54,043 nt of DNA from Cyclobacteriaceae bacterium (GCA_012033595.1 JAAUQL010000032.1:1-54043); one strand, 5' to 3'; counted from the first letter of the stretch, positions 7,606 through 19,946 are shown. A program made the numbers and translations. The notes: generated from the letters alone by a model not told the origin.

Positions 7606-8730
7606 ATGAAAAAAGTCAAACTTCCCTTCCTCACCCCGAAAGCCTTTGCCAATTCGGCAAAATCACTTGTTGACCATCTGCGGCCATCGACGCACAAAAT
7701 CGGCCTGCCGCCCGGGACGCTTACATATACCGGAAAAAACAAGCTCGATACCAAGATCAGGCTGTTTCAATTTAACCAGGAAGCGTTGCTTCTTGACAAA
7801 ATCAAAAGCGTAAAGGAACTTGATGCTAAGATGTCGGACAAGCACATCAGTTGGATCGATGTGGTCGGTTTTGACAACATTAAACTGTACGACGAGCTGG
7901 GGTCATATCTGGGCATCGACCAGCTCACACTCGAAGACATGCTCAACATCAGCCAGTTGCCCAAGATAGAAGACCACGACGACTATATTTTCATCACCCT
8001 GAAGGTAGTGGATCTGCTGCCCGAAGAACACATGTTTAGTTTTACTCATTACAGCCTCATTGTAAAGGACAATATGCTCATTACCTTTTCTGAAAAGCCA
8101 AACCCCATCTTCCAGAGTGTAGAAGAACGCCTGCAAAACACTGCCAGCAAAATCCGCAGTTCGTCTATAGACTACCTCAGCTACCGCATTATAGACATCA
8201 TTGTCGATCACTACTACAATGCCCTCGACTGGTTTACCAATATCTTGTCCGACCTCGAATCGGAGCTAATCGACAACCCTTCCAAAAAGCACATCAACTC
8301 GATACTTACCTTCAAGAAGCAATGGCTGATATTGCGCAAAGCGATCATTCCATTTAAAGAAGCCATGCGCAGGCTGATGAAAACGGAAGACAGCGACTAC
8401 ATCAAGCTGGTAGGCGAGCACTACATCGGTGACCTGGTCGATCACCTGCACAGCATCGAACAGACCCTGGACATCCTGCGTGAGACGCTCAACAACCTGA
8501 TGGACCTCTACAACTCGTCTATCAGCAACAAAATGAACGAAGTAATGAAAATGCTTACGCTGGTCTCCACCATCTTTATACCCCTCACATTTATAGCGGG
8601 TATCTACGGCATGAATTTTAAATATATGCCTGCGCTCGATATGCCCAATGGATATTACTATACCTTAGGCTCGATGGGAGCCATTGGATTGGTGATGTTC
8701 ATTTACATGAAGCGGAACAGGTGGTTATGA
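7606..8730 (+). CDS. corA: CorA family magnesium/cobalt transporter
   Basis: A 374-residue CorA-type channel. The N-terminal cytoplasmic domain contains TLEDMLNISQLPKIEDHDDY; the C-terminus has two membrane helices with the diagnostic GMN motif (IYGMNFKYMP, about residues 341-350) after the first helix, and ends with a positively charged tail (MKRNRWL). It mediates Mg2+ (Co2+) uptake across the inner membrane as a pentamer. It is a monocistronic unit closed by a strong hairpin at 8791-8822. Confidence 0.94.
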   Translation: MKKVKLPFLTPKAFANSAKSLVDHLRPSTHKIGLPPGTLTYTGKNKLDTKIRLFQFNQEALLLDKIKSVKELDAKMSDKHISWIDVVGFDNIKLYDELGSYLGIDQLTLEDMLNISQLPKIEDHDDYIFITLKVVDLLPEEHMFSFTHYSLIVKDNMLITFSEKPNPIFQSVEERLQNTASKIRSSSIDYLSYRIIDIIVDHYYNALDWFTNILSDLESELIDNPSKKHINSILTFKKQWLILRKAIIPFKEAMRRLMKTEDSDYIKLVGEHYIGDLVDHLHSIEQTLDILRETLNNLMDLYNSSISNKMNEVMKMLTLVSTIFIPLTFIAGIYGMNFKYMPALDMPNGYYYTLGSMGAIGLVMFIYMKRNRWL

Positions 8731-8790
8731 GTAGCGCTGTCTGTGATCCGTCAACATGCATGCCCTTTGCGCGGGCGGTATCCTTAAGAC

Positions 8791-8822
8791 AAAAAGCAAC
8801 CCCATGTGCCGGGTTGCTTTTT
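8791..8822. terminator. Bidirectional rho-independent terminator
   Basis: A 12-bp stem AAAAAGCAACCC (8791-8802) pairs with GGGTTGCTTTTT (8811-8822) around an 8-base loop, with A and T tracts on both sides. It sits between the convergent corA and flotillin genes and can serve both. Confidence 0.88.
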
Positions 8823-8857
8823 GCTTGAGCTTAAATGGCAAAACTGTATTTAAAAGG

Positions 8858-10471
8858 CTATTTTTCCTCTTTGCCTTTTTTGCTGTTCTCTTTTGCTAGG
8901 GTATCTGCTGGTTTTATCATATGCACTTCAGCGGGCAGATCGGCAGTTTTCTGATGATTGGCGCCTTGTAGCAAAGCGGGCAATTCTATGCCTGCATTTT
9001 TTAACAGGTCTTCGATAGGAGGCAGCGACTTGGCCAGACCAGACAAGAAGTTGGAGGTAGCGTTGGTGCCATTGCCATTGCTGCCGCTATCCCACACGGT
9101 TACTTTGTCTATTTTTATGTTTTTAATCGCCTCTACTTGCGATTTCACAATCTCGGGCAGTTTATCGGCAATCATCAACAATACGGCATCGCGCGAATTG
9201 GAACCTGCTGCCTCTACGATTTTCTGAAATCCTTCTGCCTGCTTGCTCAATATTTCCAGCATACCATTGGCTTCAGCCTGCATTTTGAAAAAGATGGCAT
9301 CGGCCTCGCCTTTGGCCTGCCTTCTGATGCGTTCGGCGGTGGCTTCTGCATCTATCTCCACCTTTTCTTTATCGATCTGCGAAGGAATTACAATATCGGC
9401 CATTTGTGAAGCTTTGTCTCTGAGTGCCCTGGCGACTTCGGCTTTTCTCTCCGATTCATAGGCTTCTTCCAGGGCTTTTGCCTGGCTCACCTTTTCTGCG
9501 GCTATGGCCTTGCGCTGCGCTTCGGCTTCTTTTTCCCTTCTCAAGGCTTCCGAATTGGCGATGGAGATTTTGGCCATATTTTCCCCTTCCACAGCACGGG
9601 CATTGGCTTCCGACACGGCTATACGCTCATTTTTCCTCGCTTCAGCTTCTCCTACATTGGCCTTGGCGCTCGATTCTGATTCGCCAATTTTGGCCAGTGA
9701 ATCTGCCGCGGCGATTTTTATACGTTCCAATTGGGCGGCCTCAGCCTCCCCTATCTTGGCCTGGGCGGTCAATGCAGCCACTTTGATCCGTTCGTCCTGA
9801 AAAGCATCTGCTTCACCAATAGAACCATCGCGGTTTTTCTCGGCGACACTTTTTCTGGCATCGTTTACGGCTTTAGATGCTGCCTCCTTGCCCAATGCCT
9901 CAATGTATCCTGACTCGTCTTTGATGTCCGTGACGTTAACATTGATCAGTTTCAGGCCGATCTTCTTCAACTCGGCCTCTACATTGCTGGCTACATTTGC
10001 AAGAAACTTGTCTCTGTTGTTATTGATCTCCTCGATATCCATAGTAGCGACCACCAGGCGCAATTGCCCAAAAATGATGTCCTTGGCCAAATCATAGATT
10101 TCCTGTTGGGTCAGACCCAGCAGACGCTCGGCAGCATTGTTCATAATACCCGATTCCGTTGAAATACCAACTGTAAATCTGGAAGGTACATCGACACGGA
10201 TATTTTGCCGGCTAAGGGCATTGGTTAGATTAACTTCAATAGAAATAGGCGTGAGATCCATGAACTTATAGTCCTGGATAATAGGCCAGATAAAGGCGGC
10301 ACCACCATGGATACATCTGGCAGTAAGTACGCCATCGGCATTGCTGCCCACCCTGCCAAACACCACCAATATGCGGTCAGAAGGACAGCGTTTGTAGCGT
10401 TTGAAAAGTGACGATAAAATAATGGCCAGAAACAATATTCCGGCGACAACGGCAATTAGAATGTAGCTCAT
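8858..10471 (-). CDS. Flotillin-like (SPFH) membrane scaffold protein
   Basis: A 537-residue SPFH/flotillin protein. An N-terminal membrane anchor (IAVVAGILFLAIILSSLF) is followed by the SPFH domain (about residues 35-200, with LINVNVTDIKDESGYIEALG at its end) and a long Ala/Glu-rich coiled coil (about 200-390) with repeated GEAEA segments typical of flotillins, then KNIKIDKVTVWDSG and a low-complexity tail. Flotillins organise membrane microdomains and oligomerise. The gene starts 10 bases after the NfeD-like gene, the standard partner of prokaryotic flotillins. Confidence 0.92.
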   Translation of the reverse strand: MSYILIAVVAGILFLAIILSSLFKRYKRCPSDRILVVFGRVGSNADGVLTARCIHGGAAFIWPIIQDYKFMDLTPISIEVNLTNALSRQNIRVDVPSRFTVGISTESGIMNNAAERLLGLTQQEIYDLAKDIIFGQLRLVVATMDIEEINNNRDKFLANVASNVEAELKKIGLKLINVNVTDIKDESGYIEALGKEAASKAVNDARKSVAEKNRDGSIGEADAFQDERIKVAALTAQAKIGEAEAAQLERIKIAAADSLAKIGESESSAKANVGEAEARKNERIAVSEANARAVEGENMAKISIANSEALRREKEAEAQRKAIAAEKVSQAKALEEAYESERKAEVARALRDKASQMADIVIPSQIDKEKVEIDAEATAERIRRQAKGEADAIFFKMQAEANGMLEILSKQAEGFQKIVEAAGSNSRDAVLLMIADKLPEIVKSQVEAIKNIKIDKVTVWDSGSNGNGTNATSNFLSGLAKSLPPIEDLLKNAGIELPALLQGANHQKTADLPAEVHMIKPADTLAKENSKKGKEEK

Positions 10472-10481
10472 AAAGAAAAAA

Positions 10482-11087
10482 TTAATATAAAACCTGAGTG
10501 ACCAATAAAATTTGATTGTTTACGATTTCCAGCACCAGCGCAACACTTCCCGTGGGGAGGTCCTTTTCGTCGTCGGTGATGGCTTCCATTTCACGCAATG
10601 TGCCTTGTATTTCCACCATTACTTTACCATGGCCGGCCCTGTTGGCTGGCACCCTCAGGTACACATCGCCGCTTCGACCAATGGCACGCTCTATGACCAT
10701 GGTGCCGTTCTGGTCGAGTTTGCCAATATAGTAAAATAACGCAGCCATGACTACCATCATCACAAATCCGCATGTCGCAGAAAATAAAATAACCAGAAAT
10801 AGCCCCAGTCCCATGTTCAAAAAACCAAGGCCTGTCCAGCCGAAAAGCATGAAAAAACCCAGCACATTTTTGTACGTAAAAAACTGCCATCCCACACCTC
10901 CATCAGCATCGCCATCAATATCTAAACCTGTACCGCCATCGGCGCTCATGTCGTCGGTATCGCTACCCAACAGGGTCATCACCAATTGAATGATGAATAA
11001 CACTGTAGCAGGAAGAACAATGATCCAATAAATTTTTTCGGAAAAGGCCAGGGCAGCCCACCAGGAAGAAATGTCGAGTAGCATCAT
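10482..11087 (-). CDS. NfeD-like membrane protein, flotillin partner
   Basis: A protein of about 201 residues with two to three N-terminal membrane segments (IYWIIVLPATVLFIIQLVMTLL; KNVLGFFMLFGWTGLGFLNM; FLVILFSATCGFVMMVVMAALF) and a C-terminal OB-fold region (IGRSGDVYLRVPANRAGHGKVMVEIQGT). Such NfeD/YqiJ-type proteins are encoded just upstream of flotillins and are thought to act with them in the membrane. An acidic GSDTDDMSADGGTGLDIDGD loop follows the first segment. An ATG at 11117 would add 10 residues; the one at 11087 starts closer to the first helix and is preferred weakly. Confidence 0.82.
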   Translation of the reverse strand: MMLLDISSWWAALAFSEKIYWIIVLPATVLFIIQLVMTLLGSDTDDMSADGGTGLDIDGDADGGVGWQFFTYKNVLGFFMLFGWTGLGFLNMGLGLFLVILFSATCGFVMMVVMAALFYYIGKLDQNGTMVIERAIGRSGDVYLRVPANRAGHGKVMVEIQGTLREMEAITDDEKDLPTGSVALVLEIVNNQILLVTQVLY

Positions 11088-11367
11088 AAAAATTTTCAGG
11101 TTTAAAAAAATCGCCAAATACCCACCTCGCTAAAACGCATTAATGTTACCCAATAAAATTGATTTTTCAATATTTTTTTCTTTTGAAATACAAATGAATC
11201 CCGGTGCGTTTTTTTAATAAAAATGGAATATTTATAGCCTACCGCCCCATACGGTTACTATTGAGCTCATGGCTTAGCAAATGCCCAGTCATATATGCAT
11301 TGCATAAGAATGAAAAGGAAAAAAAAAAACACTCATGTCCTGGAACAGCAGTAGGAATAAAATCCAG

Positions 11368-11423
11368 ATGTTCAACATATGTGACTTTTGTCATATGTAG
11401 TGAACATCTCAGCTATACCTTTG
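11368..11423 (+). promoter_or_regulatory. Putative Crp/Fnr-type operator and promoter of the CoA-disulfide reductase gene
   Basis: A 40-base imperfect inverted repeat has outer arms ATGTTCA (11368-11374) and TGAACAT (11401-11407) around a core TGTGA-N6-TCATA (11380-11395), close to the Crp/Fnr consensus TGTGA-N6-TCACA. A Bacteroidota -7 element TACCTTTG lies at 11416-11423. With a start site about 6 bases beyond it, the operator centre (11387.5) falls near -41.5, the class II activator position. The operator and promoter are read from sequence; the identity of the regulator is inferred. Confidence 0.55.
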
Positions 11424-11455
11424 TATTGAATATGGAAATCAAGCTTTAAATATAC

Positions 11456-13140
11456 ATGGAAGAAACAATCATAATCATAGGCGGGCTGTCAGCCGGTCCA
11501 TCAGCCGCTGCCAAAGCAAGGAGGGTAAACGAACACGCAAAAATCCTCCTTTCGAAAAGACAGCATACATCAGCTATGCCACTTGTGGCATACCTTATTC
11601 GATGTCGGGAACTATAAAGAAACGTGACAAATTATTGGTGGTTTCACCCGATTTATTGCGCGAACGCTTTCAGATAGAGGTGCACCTCAATGAACCGGTA
11701 TTGGATATATTGCCCGATGAGCACAAAATTCTGACCCCTGAAGGCGCGTATAACTATACCAAACTCATCTATGCGGTTGGTGCCCTTCCTTTTGTGCCAC
11801 CGATCAACAATCTGGAAAAGACCGAAGATTGGTCTAACTGCCGTACCATCGAAGATTTCGATAAGATCGTGGCCGACAAGGTGCTCACCGACAAGCAGCA
11901 CATCACCGTATTGGGAGCCGGCCTCATTGGCGTAGAAGTAGCCGAAAACCTGAACAAAATCGGCAAAAAAGTGACTATTGTTGAGTTGGCGCCCACTGTG
12001 CTTTCGCCATGGGACAGCAAGTTTGGCAACCTGGCCGAAAGCGTACTCAAAGACCATGGCATCGACATTTATACCAACACCACCATCGAAAACTTGAAAG
12101 TGGAAGACGGACACCTCACCGAAGTGATGCTGAGCAATGGACAGGTGCTGAAAAGCGAATACCTGCTGATGGGTATTGGCGGCAGACCAAACACCGCCAT
12201 GCTTGCCTCCAAAGGAGTGGAAACCATCCGCAATGGCGCGATAAAAGTGAACGCAAAAATGGAAACTTCGCTGCCCGATATCTATGCTGCCGGAGACTGT
12301 GCCAGCATCATGAACCTGCAGACGGGCGAGCATGATTACTTTCCGATGGGCACCCATGCCAACAAGGGAGGCCGTGCCGCCGGAGCAAACGCTGCCGGAG
12401 GAGAGGAACACTTTAAGGGCGCATACCGCACGGCCATCGTGAAGGTATTCGAATATACCCTCGCCAGGACAGGCCTTAACCCACGTGCACTGAAAATGAT
12501 GAACTACGACTACGACGCTACCTTCATCATTGCGCCTTCTACCCCGGGCTTCTATCCGGATCAGAAGGAAATGCTCATGGAAATTTATTATAATAAAAAT
12601 ACCGGTGAGTTGCTCGGCGCAGAAATATTTGGCGAGGTAGGCATAGATAAGCGTATAGATGTGCTGAGCACTGCCATATTGGGCAAGCTGACCGTCGAAG
12701 ACCTCACCAACCTCGACCTGGCCTATGCACCGCCGTTCTCCCCGGCCAAAGACCCTGTGGTTATTGCAGGATTTGTATCTGGCGACAAAGACAAGAACAA
12801 GTTTAAGGAAATCAGCGCAGACGATCTCTCCAATGTGATCAGAGGCGAAAAGTTTAAGAAATACCAGTTGATCGATGTACGCGGCGCCATAGAGCTGGAA
12901 AAACAAGGCATGATAGCCACCGCACAAAACCTGGAGTTGGATCACCTTCGGGAGACCCTCGGCACGCTCGACAAAGACGTGCCGACCATAGTGTATTGCG
13001 CCAAAGGCCTAAGGGGATACCTGGGGAGCATGATCCTTGAAAACCACGGCTTCAAACATGTCTTTAATCTGGGTGGCGGCTTTACGGCATGGAAAAAATT
13101 CGGGTTGGAGATTAAGTCTTACTCCATCGAAAATAAATAA
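11456..13140 (+). pseudogene. CoA-disulfide reductase with C-terminal rhodanese domain, frameshifted near N-terminus
   Basis: A FAD/NAD(P) disulfide reductase of the CoADR-rhodanese type. The ATG at 11456 opens a flavin-binding fold (IIIIGGLSAGPSAAAKARR). One base is missing in the TTT at 11550-11552; adding a T gives FEKTAYISYATCGIPYSMSG, which includes the active-site Cys, and continues in the long frame to 13140 (561 residues). The NADH fold is ITVLGAGLIGVEVAENL, the second FAD motif is DIYAAGDCASI, and the rhodanese end has YCAKGLRGY with the catalytic Cys. It reduces CoA disulfide or CoA persulfide. Without the restored base the downstream frame would start at 11602 and lack the flavin fold. 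Confidence 0.88.
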
Positions 13141-13170
13141 TTTTCTATAGTTGGTTGTTTTGGTTTGATT

Positions 13171-13195
13171 AAGGGTCTTCGGACCCTTTTTTTTT
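13171..13195 (+). terminator. Rho-independent terminator
   Basis: AAGGGTC-TTCG-GACCCTT, a stem capped by a stable UUCG tetraloop and followed by a T9 tract, 30 bases after the CoA-disulfide reductase stop. Confidence 0.93.
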
Positions 13196-13341
13196 GTCAG
13201 AAATTCAAATTCGACCCAATCAGGGGCAGCAATGATCCCGCACACAACAAATTTGATATGCAAACCGTGCTATATTGATTTTTAAACCAAGGTAAAATAG
13301 CTACTTTTAAGCCTGTTTTTGAACTAATTAAACTATTATAA

Positions 13342-15570
<2,229 letters not shown>

Positions 15571-15668
15571 CATATTGATTCCGGTCAGGCAAGCACCAAA
15601 GTGTGACATCCTGGCCGGGAATACATTATATTTAATCAAGAAACCGATAACCTATTGATCATTCTTCT

Positions 15669-16250
15669 ATGCATAGTTTTAAATTCACGATCATACTCCT
15701 GCTCTTTTTCTTCGCCTTTTCGTGCAAACAAAAGCCACAAAATAGCCAGGAAAAGGCAGACACTGCTCCGGCAGTCAACATGGAATCGTATTTTCAAGGT
15801 GCCCTCGACGGCGACATCAACCCTGTGCGCGATGCCCTTGCACAGGGCGCTGATGTAAATGCCAGAGATGAAAACGGGCGCACTGCATTGATGCTCGCCG
15901 CGTTCAACGGTCACGATCACATTGTACGCTTGCTATTGAGCAAAGATGCCAAAGTCGATTTGACAGACCAGTCAGACCGCAGCGCTTTGATGTTTGCTTC
16001 GTCAGGCCCATTTGCCCCTACGGTGCAGACCTTACTGGAAGCAGGAGCCAGCCTCGACCTGGTCGATAAAGAAGAGCACTGGACTGCATTGATGTTTGCC
16101 GCCGGTGAAGGTCAGATGGAAGTAGTGAAAAAGCTGGTCGGTGAGGGAGCCGATGTCAACTGGAAAGATATAGATGGTGAATCGGCCTATGACTTCGCGC
16201 TAAGCAGACAACACCACGATGTGGCAGCATTTCTCAAAAGCAAAATGTAA
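15669..16250 (+). CDS. Ankyrin-repeat lipoprotein
   Basis: A 193-residue protein with a lipoprotein signal (FTIILLLFFFAFSC, lipobox FAFSC) and about four ankyrin repeats from residue 40 on: ADVNARDENGRTALMLAAFNGHDHIVRLLL, AKVDLTDQSDRSALMFAS, ASLDLVDKEEHWTALMFAA and ADVNWKDIDGESAYDFALS. Ankyrin repeats mediate protein binding; the ligand is unknown. Location in the periplasm or outer membrane is inferred from the lipobox. Confidence 0.88.
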   Translation: MHSFKFTIILLLFFFAFSCKQKPQNSQEKADTAPAVNMESYFQGALDGDINPVRDALAQGADVNARDENGRTALMLAAFNGHDHIVRLLLSKDAKVDLTDQSDRSALMFASSGPFAPTVQTLLEAGASLDLVDKEEHWTALMFAAGEGQMEVVKKLVGEGADVNWKDIDGESAYDFALSRQHHDVAAFLKSKM

Positions 16251-16364
16251 GAAGAAGTGCTACGGCTCTGGTGCGTACAGTTTTGTGCATGTTTAATTAT
16301 GATTTCGATGATGCAAGGTGGGTATGAAAAGGTATAAAGGTGTCGAATTTCAAATGGCAGTGCT

Positions 16365-16850
16365 ATGATCTTACATATTACACAGCCAGAGGCTGAGGAC
16401 TATTTGAAACTCACCGAAATTTGCCAGGCTGCCAACAGAAACTGGGGATATCCTGACTATCTGATCGATTTGTGGCAAGACAAACTTACCATCACACCAA
16501 GGTATATTCGCAGTCACTACATGCTAAAAGCAGAAAACCAGATTGGCGAAATATTAGGTTTTGGAGCTATCAAAAAAGAATTTGCCAGCAATATATTTGA
16601 TCTCATGCACCTGTGGATGCTCCCCGGCCACAAGTACCAATACATTGGGCAAATGTTGCTTTCGAACCTGGAACAACAAGCCCAACACAGGGATATCATC
16701 AAGACCGTAGTCGATCCAAATTTATCTGATTTCTTCAAAAAATCCGGTTACCAAAAAGTGGGCGAAGTAAAAAGCCAGCCGGATGGAAGAAAGATGCCTT
16801 TGTTTAAAAAAGTAGTGGAAAGGGTGAAAATCGTTGAACCTTTGCCCTGA
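16365..16850 (+). CDS. GNAT-family N-acetyltransferase
   Basis: A 161-residue GNAT-like protein. The N-terminus LHITQPEAEDYLKLTEICQAA, the strand IGEILGFGAIKKE, the segment LMHLWMLPGHKYQYIGQMLLSNLEQQA (the acetyl-CoA-binding loop and helix) and the C-terminal FFKKSGYQKVGEV fit the GNAT fold. The pyrophosphate loop is atypical (PGHKYQYIG in place of R/QxxGxG/A). The substrate is unknown. Confidence 0.72.
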   Translation: MILHITQPEAEDYLKLTEICQAANRNWGYPDYLIDLWQDKLTITPRYIRSHYMLKAENQIGEILGFGAIKKEFASNIFDLMHLWMLPGHKYQYIGQMLLSNLEQQAQHRDIIKTVVDPNLSDFFKKSGYQKVGEVKSQPDGRKMPLFKKVVERVKIVEPLP

Positions 16851-16959
16851 ACCCTTAGGGGTAAGACACTGAAAAAAACATTTCAGCTTTTAAAACCCAT
16901 AGGTTTTGACCAAATTTAGTAGAATTATCGCTACCTGCATCCATCATAATTTTACACAA

Positions 16960-17628
16960 ATGAACATTGCTGACTCTATATCAAGACCGCTGGCATTTTA
17001 CCTGGCTTTGGCAGGTTTGATGGCCTCCTGCACTTCCCGGCTCTATGTGGCTCCAAGGCAGGGCGACTGTACCGGCCTGGCGGAACAAAAGTGTCTGCTG
17101 ATCCGGCACGATGCCACCGGCAATTGGATCATCCATCAAGACAAAATCACGGGTTTTGATTATGAACCAGGCTTTAGCTATTTGATAAAAGTAAAAAAGG
17201 AACATGTAAAAAAACCACCTCCAGGCACCTCTTCCATCAGATACAGTCTATTGGAAACCATAGAAAAAAAGGATGTGACCAGTGATATGGAAAAAAGCGA
17301 CCTGACCGGTAAAGATTGGAAGTTGGCATATATGATAGAAAATGGCACCACCATCCAGATCGAAAATAAGATTCCTGTTTTACGTTTTTCGAATGACGGG
17401 GAGATCAGTGGAAACGGGGGTTGCAATAATTTTTTCGGCAGTTACTCGCTGCTTGACCGCACCATACGTATCGGGCAAGTGGGTGCCACCAAAATGATGT
17501 GCGCAGATGGGGCTGACCTGGAGCAGTCCTTTTTGAAGGTGCTTTCTGGCGAGCTGAGGGGATTGTTTAGCAATGACCAACTGATACTCAGCAGCGACGG
17601 AGGCAACAGACTGGTCTTTGAATATTGA
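16960..17628 (+). CDS. DUF4377/META-domain lipoprotein
   Basis: A protein of about 222 residues. The ATG at 16960 gives a clean lipoprotein signal with lipobox LMASC; an upstream ATG at 16906 would place an 18-residue hydrophilic extension before it. After the signal comes a DUF4377-like region (VAPRQGDCTGLAEQKCLLIR...GFDYEPGFSYLIKVKKE), then a META/HslJ domain (LTGKDWKLAYMIENG, ISGNGGCNNFFGSYSL, IGQVGATKMMCADGADLEQSFLKVL). META domains are linked to envelope stress and heat-shock responses; the role here is unknown. Confidence 0.85.
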   Translation: MNIADSISRPLAFYLALAGLMASCTSRLYVAPRQGDCTGLAEQKCLLIRHDATGNWIIHQDKITGFDYEPGFSYLIKVKKEHVKKPPPGTSSIRYSLLETIEKKDVTSDMEKSDLTGKDWKLAYMIENGTTIQIENKIPVLRFSNDGEISGNGGCNNFFGSYSLLDRTIRIGQVGATKMMCADGADLEQSFLKVLSGELRGLFSNDQLILSSDGGNRLVFEY

Positions 17629-17686
17629 GAAGCTTAGACGGGTTCAAAACACCACTTTCCATTATTCACCTGCAAATAATTTCACC

Positions 17687-18888
17687 ATGACAAAAACATC
17701 ACTGCTTCCTCAAAACGACCGCGCGCATGCGCTGGATGCCTTGCGGGGGGTAGCTGTGCTTGGTATTTTGATTATGAACATCCAAAGCTTTGCCATGATC
17801 TCTGCTTCATACACCAATCCTATGGTGTTTGGAAGCATGACCGGCGTCAATAAAACCTTATGGTTGTTTAGCCATTTTTTTGCAGATCAGAAATTCCTAA
17901 GCATATTCTCGATGCTATTTGGAGCAGGCATCGTGCTTTTCAGCGACAATTCCGAGCAAAAAGGGTATCTGCCGGCACGTTTTTATTTTCAAAAGCTTTT
18001 TTGGCTGTTGGTTATTGGCCTAGCCCATGGATATCTGCTGTGGCATGGCGATATCTTGGTGTTTTATGCCCTCTCGGGCGCAATAGCATTTTTGTTTCGC
18101 AAACTTTCTCCCTGGGTACTGGTCAGCCTGGCAGTGGTCATTTTTCTAATACCGGTTTTCAACTATTGGTTGTTTGGCAAAACTTTGCCAATGTGGCCCC
18201 CGGAAGCATTGGAGGGAATAAAAGTAAGTTGGCGCCCGGGCCGGCAGAAGTCGATAGGGAAGTAACTGCCCTGACAGGCAACTATCTCCAGGCATTGATG
18301 TGGCGGATCCCTCAAACATTTATGATGCAGACTTACGTTTTTTTGGCATTAATGGGCTGGCGCGTACTGTCTATGATGTTGCTGGGCATGGCCCTGCTAA
18401 GGTGGGGCGTACTCACCGCAAGGCTAAGCATAAAAAACTATGTGGTCATGGCAGTGTTGGGACTGTCGATTGGTTTTTACTGATTGAAATTGGTGTGCAA
18501 AAAATTTTGCTGCCGATTGGTCTGTGGCCTATTCCATGTTTTTGGGGTATTGTGGAATTATGTAGGGAGTTTATTTGTCGCCTTAGGATATGTCGCTTTC
18601 ATAATGATGCTCTGTCGTGTCCGCAAACTTAGCCTATTGGCCAAAGTGGGCAAAATGGCATTCACCAATTACATTTTAATGACCCTGATTGGTACCACCA
18701 TATTCTATGGGCACGGCTTTGGTCTGTTTGGCACCATGGAGCGATCGGGGCAACTGCTGGTGGTGGTGTGCATTTGGGTCGTGATCATGGTCTTTAGTCA
18801 CCTTTGGCAAACCAGGTACTATTTTGGGCCGATCGAGTGGCTGTGGCGATACCTTACCTATGGCAACAAGCCGGTCAATAGGCGGTGA
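17687..18888 (+). pseudogene. DUF418 family membrane protein with four single-base losses
   Basis: The start (DRAHALDALRGVAVLGILIMNIQSFAM) and end (KLSLLAKVGKMAFTNYILMTLIGTTIFYG) are a DUF418/YeiB-type inner-membrane protein, probably eight or more membrane segments. The frame is broken four times: near 18205-18213, in T5 at 18474-18478, in A6 at 18499-18504 and in T5 at 18539-18543. Adding one base at each point restores continuous DUF418-like sequence (GFLLIEIGVQKNFAADWSVAYSMFFGVL written in pieces) and a length of 401 residues. Four losses, all apparently in short runs, suggest read error rather than decay. Confidence 0.82.
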
Positions 18889-19005
18889 TATAAAATGTAG
18901 CATGTGGTAATAAAGCCAATAGGAAAATAAATGGAAATAAAGGGCAGAAAATGCCTGCAGCTTTTGTTCAACGGTAATTTGCCTGAAGGCAAAAAATATT
19001 AAACT

Positions 19006-19524
19006 ATGAAAAACACAAAAGAGATCATGCTCTTGCAAAAACAAATCGAAAAGCTCAATGCTGATGATTTTGACCTCGGTGCCTGGAAAGCCGGAACCAT
19101 AATATTGTTGGAGCGCTTATTTGGTTCCGAAAACCAAAAAATCGATCAAATCGAGAATATCCGATACGACCAGAGCAGTTGGGCGTTGCGCCAGGCCAAA
19201 GGCTCGACCAATATGATGGAAATGTGCAAAGCCCAGGGCAGAGAAATCTTGCATATCGCCATAGATGAGCTGGAAAATTTTGGCCTTTCCAATAACCAAA
19301 GCGACACTACCTCCTCCCCTTTCACAACGGTAATTGTACAAGCACTGGAAAGAGAATTGAAAATATCGCAATACCGGGAAGTGATCGCTTTGATCAAGGC
19401 TGACAAAAAAATTGCGGACAAACAAAAGGAATTGATCGAAAAACTCAATGACTTTGGCCACAATTGCGTAGAAAATATGCTGGCCTCTATATTATTGGCC
19501 GAAGAAACAAAAGTTAACCTTTAA
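19006..19524 (+). CDS. Conserved hypothetical protein
   Basis: A soluble, helix-rich 172-residue protein with no signal peptide or membrane segment. I recognise no family. Features: AWKAGTIILLERLFGSENQKIDQIENIRYDQSSWALR near residues 26-62 and an acidic/helical C-terminal half. It precedes the DUF6483-like gene by 11 bases on the same strand, so the two are probably cotranscribed. Confidence 0.7.
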   Translation: MKNTKEIMLLQKQIEKLNADDFDLGAWKAGTIILLERLFGSENQKIDQIENIRYDQSSWALRQAKGSTNMMEMCKAQGREILHIAIDELENFGLSNNQSDTTSSPFTTVIVQALERELKISQYREVIALIKADKKIADKQKELIEKLNDFGHNCVENMLASILLAEETKVNL

Positions 19525-19535
19525 ACCACAATCAC

Positions 19536-19946
19536 ATGATACGGAAAGATTATATTCTGCGCATAGTAGATGAATTTGGAAAATTCATGGCTAAAATTAT
19601 CGGCCTAAGACTGGAGGGTAAAATTGAGGAAGCGCTCAACGAAATAGATAATGTATATGATGGGTTGATAGAAGCAGACCCCAGGGTGCTCAAATCCATT
19701 AAGACCAAAGCCTTGCTTCCTTTTCTGATCGATGAAAAAGGATTCAACAATCAATACCTGCGTATGATCGCCGACCTGCACTTCGAAGAAGGTATGCTGT
19801 ACATCGAAAATGGCGACCCGGTGAGTGCCCGAAATGTGATGGAAAAAGCCAGGGTGCTCATCACCTATCTGATGGACAACGACAGCATTGTTTCTTTTGA
19901 TTGGCAAGAGAAATTGAGGATGATAGAAGAATTGCTCGCTGACTAA
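19536..19946 (+). CDS. DUF6483-like hypothetical protein
   Basis: A 136-residue helical protein: MIRKDYILRIVDEFGKFMAKIIGLRLEGKIEEALNEID, then two further helical hairpins with a TPR-like look (LHFEEGMLYIENGDPVSARNVMEKARVLI). The N-terminus resembles proteins annotated DUF6483. The function is unknown. It follows the 172-residue gene by 11 bases. Confidence 0.7.
   Translation: MIRKDYILRIVDEFGKFMAKIIGLRLEGKIEEALNEIDNVYDGLIEADPRVLKSIKTKALLPFLIDEKGFNNQYLRMIADLHFEEGMLYIENGDPVSARNVMEKARVLITYLMDNDSIVSFDWQEKLRMIEELLAD

Noticed and set aside
11653-12945. A 430-codon open frame antisense to the CoA-disulfide reductase.
   Set aside because: It is a shadow of a clearly conserved gene, with Cys/His-rich low-plausibility protein and no ribosome site.
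18484-18888. Separate small membrane protein genes inside the DUF418 region.
   Set aside because: All pieces align in order with one DUF418 protein when single bases are restored.
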